Part shown: in pieces, positions 5,974 to 6,082 of the stretch | Layout of the letters: each line of letters starts with the position of its first letter | How positions within the stretch are numbered: the stretch's first letter is position 1 | Source: Deltaproteobacteria bacterium | Lineage (GTDB): Bacteria > Desulfobacterota_C > Deferrisomatia > Deferrisomatales > JACRMM01 | Direction: 5' to 3' | Length of the DNA stretch: 6,082 bases | Assembly: GCA_016218905.1 (NCBI GenBank) | Contig: JACRCS010000455.1 | Location: forward strand, 1 to 6,082 | The notes under the pieces: generated by a model | The model's database searches: none | What the model saw: the letters and a program-made list of their open reading frames with translations, nothing else | What the model was told of the DNA's origin: nothing | Position numbers and translations under genes: made by a program

Positions 5974-5979
5974 CCTCCT
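5974..5979 (-). promoter_or_regulatory. Shine-Dalgarno site that sets the hsp20 start
   Basis: The minus strand reads AGGAGG, five bases before the ATG at 5968. This favours 5968 over the in-frame GTG at 5995. The 14 bases AGGAGGACGCCATG are identical to those at the cysK start. Confidence 0.88.
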
Positions 5980-5991
5980 GCGGTGTGTCCC

Positions 5992-6082
5992 TCACGCCAC
6001 CGGGCCGGCGGGGGAGGGAGAGATCGTGAAAGCGACGCGGGAGCCGGATGCGTCGGCGTCGAGGGAGACGGTCGAACCGACC
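5992..6082 (-). CDS. C-terminal end of a probable sensor histidine kinase (partial)
   Basis: A minus-strand frame enters from the right edge and stops with TGA at 5994-5992. The 29 visible residues begin VGSTVSLDADASGSRVAFTI and end SPSPAGPVA. The pattern of a small residue run, a beta strand, a gap and then GSRVAFTI resembles the final strands of a HATPase_c domain (the usual 'GG.v.v.s..G.Gt.f.i.lP' ending), so a two-component sensor kinase or related ATPase is the best guess. Most codons end in C or G (about 25 of 29), supporting real coding. It lies 23 bases ahead of the Hsp20 ATG, close enough for one transcript. The kinase assignment rests on a short tail and could be wrong; that a gene ends here is more certain. 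Confidence 0.55.
   Translation of the reverse strand, partial: VGSTVSLDADASGSRVAFTISPSPAGPVA

Noticed and set aside
1..6082. tRNA or rRNA genes, insertion sequences, prophage or defence genes
   Set aside because: None seen. Every sizeable coding region is a housekeeping or metabolic gene with uniform GC-rich codon use, and the gaps are too short to hide more.

Overview
This is an ordinary bacterial chromosomal stretch from a GC-rich organism (clearly high G+C by eye, with third codon positions nearly all G or C). The Sec signal peptide on an HtrA protease and the gene mix fit a Gram-negative-type bacterium such as an acidobacterium, myxobacterium or relative. That lineage guess is weak because no marker here decides it.

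Layout. On the minus strand, gltX (31-1458) is followed by the first seven codons of another gene that runs off the left edge. gltX is divergent from an EamA/DMT-family transporter (1512-2423, plus), and only 53 bases separate the two start codons. The transporter ends at a strong GC hairpin (2427-2454). A 75-bp tandem repeat follows (2465-2621), each copy holding two hairpins, and it abuts the stop of a minus-strand HtrA/DegQ-type protease (2624-3964). That protease is divergent from a small Rrf2-type regulator (3987 or 3999 to 4436, plus), and their control elements overlap in an AT-rich island of about 60 bases. Directly downstream of the regulator, with a perfect ribosome binding site, is cysK (4468-5433, plus). 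It converges on an Hsp20 gene (5492-5968, minus), which follows closely on the C-terminal tail of what looks like a sensor histidine kinase entering from the right edge (5992-6082).

How the genes fit together. The Rrf2-cysK pair reads as a small cysteine-synthesis unit in which the regulator probably controls its own operon. HtrA and Hsp20 are both protein-quality-control genes but lie in separate transcription units. gltX is housekeeping, and the transporter's substrate cannot be read from sequence.

I found no clearly new multi-gene system. The points most worth checking are regulatory: three genes (gltX, the transporter, the Rrf2 gene) have a TATCAT or TATAAT hexamer ending 9-10 bases before a start codon that lacks a Shine-Dalgarno sequence, which suggests leaderless mRNAs. 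The other two are the structured 75-bp repeat after the protease gene, and the possible CymR-like relation between the Rrf2 protein and CysK.
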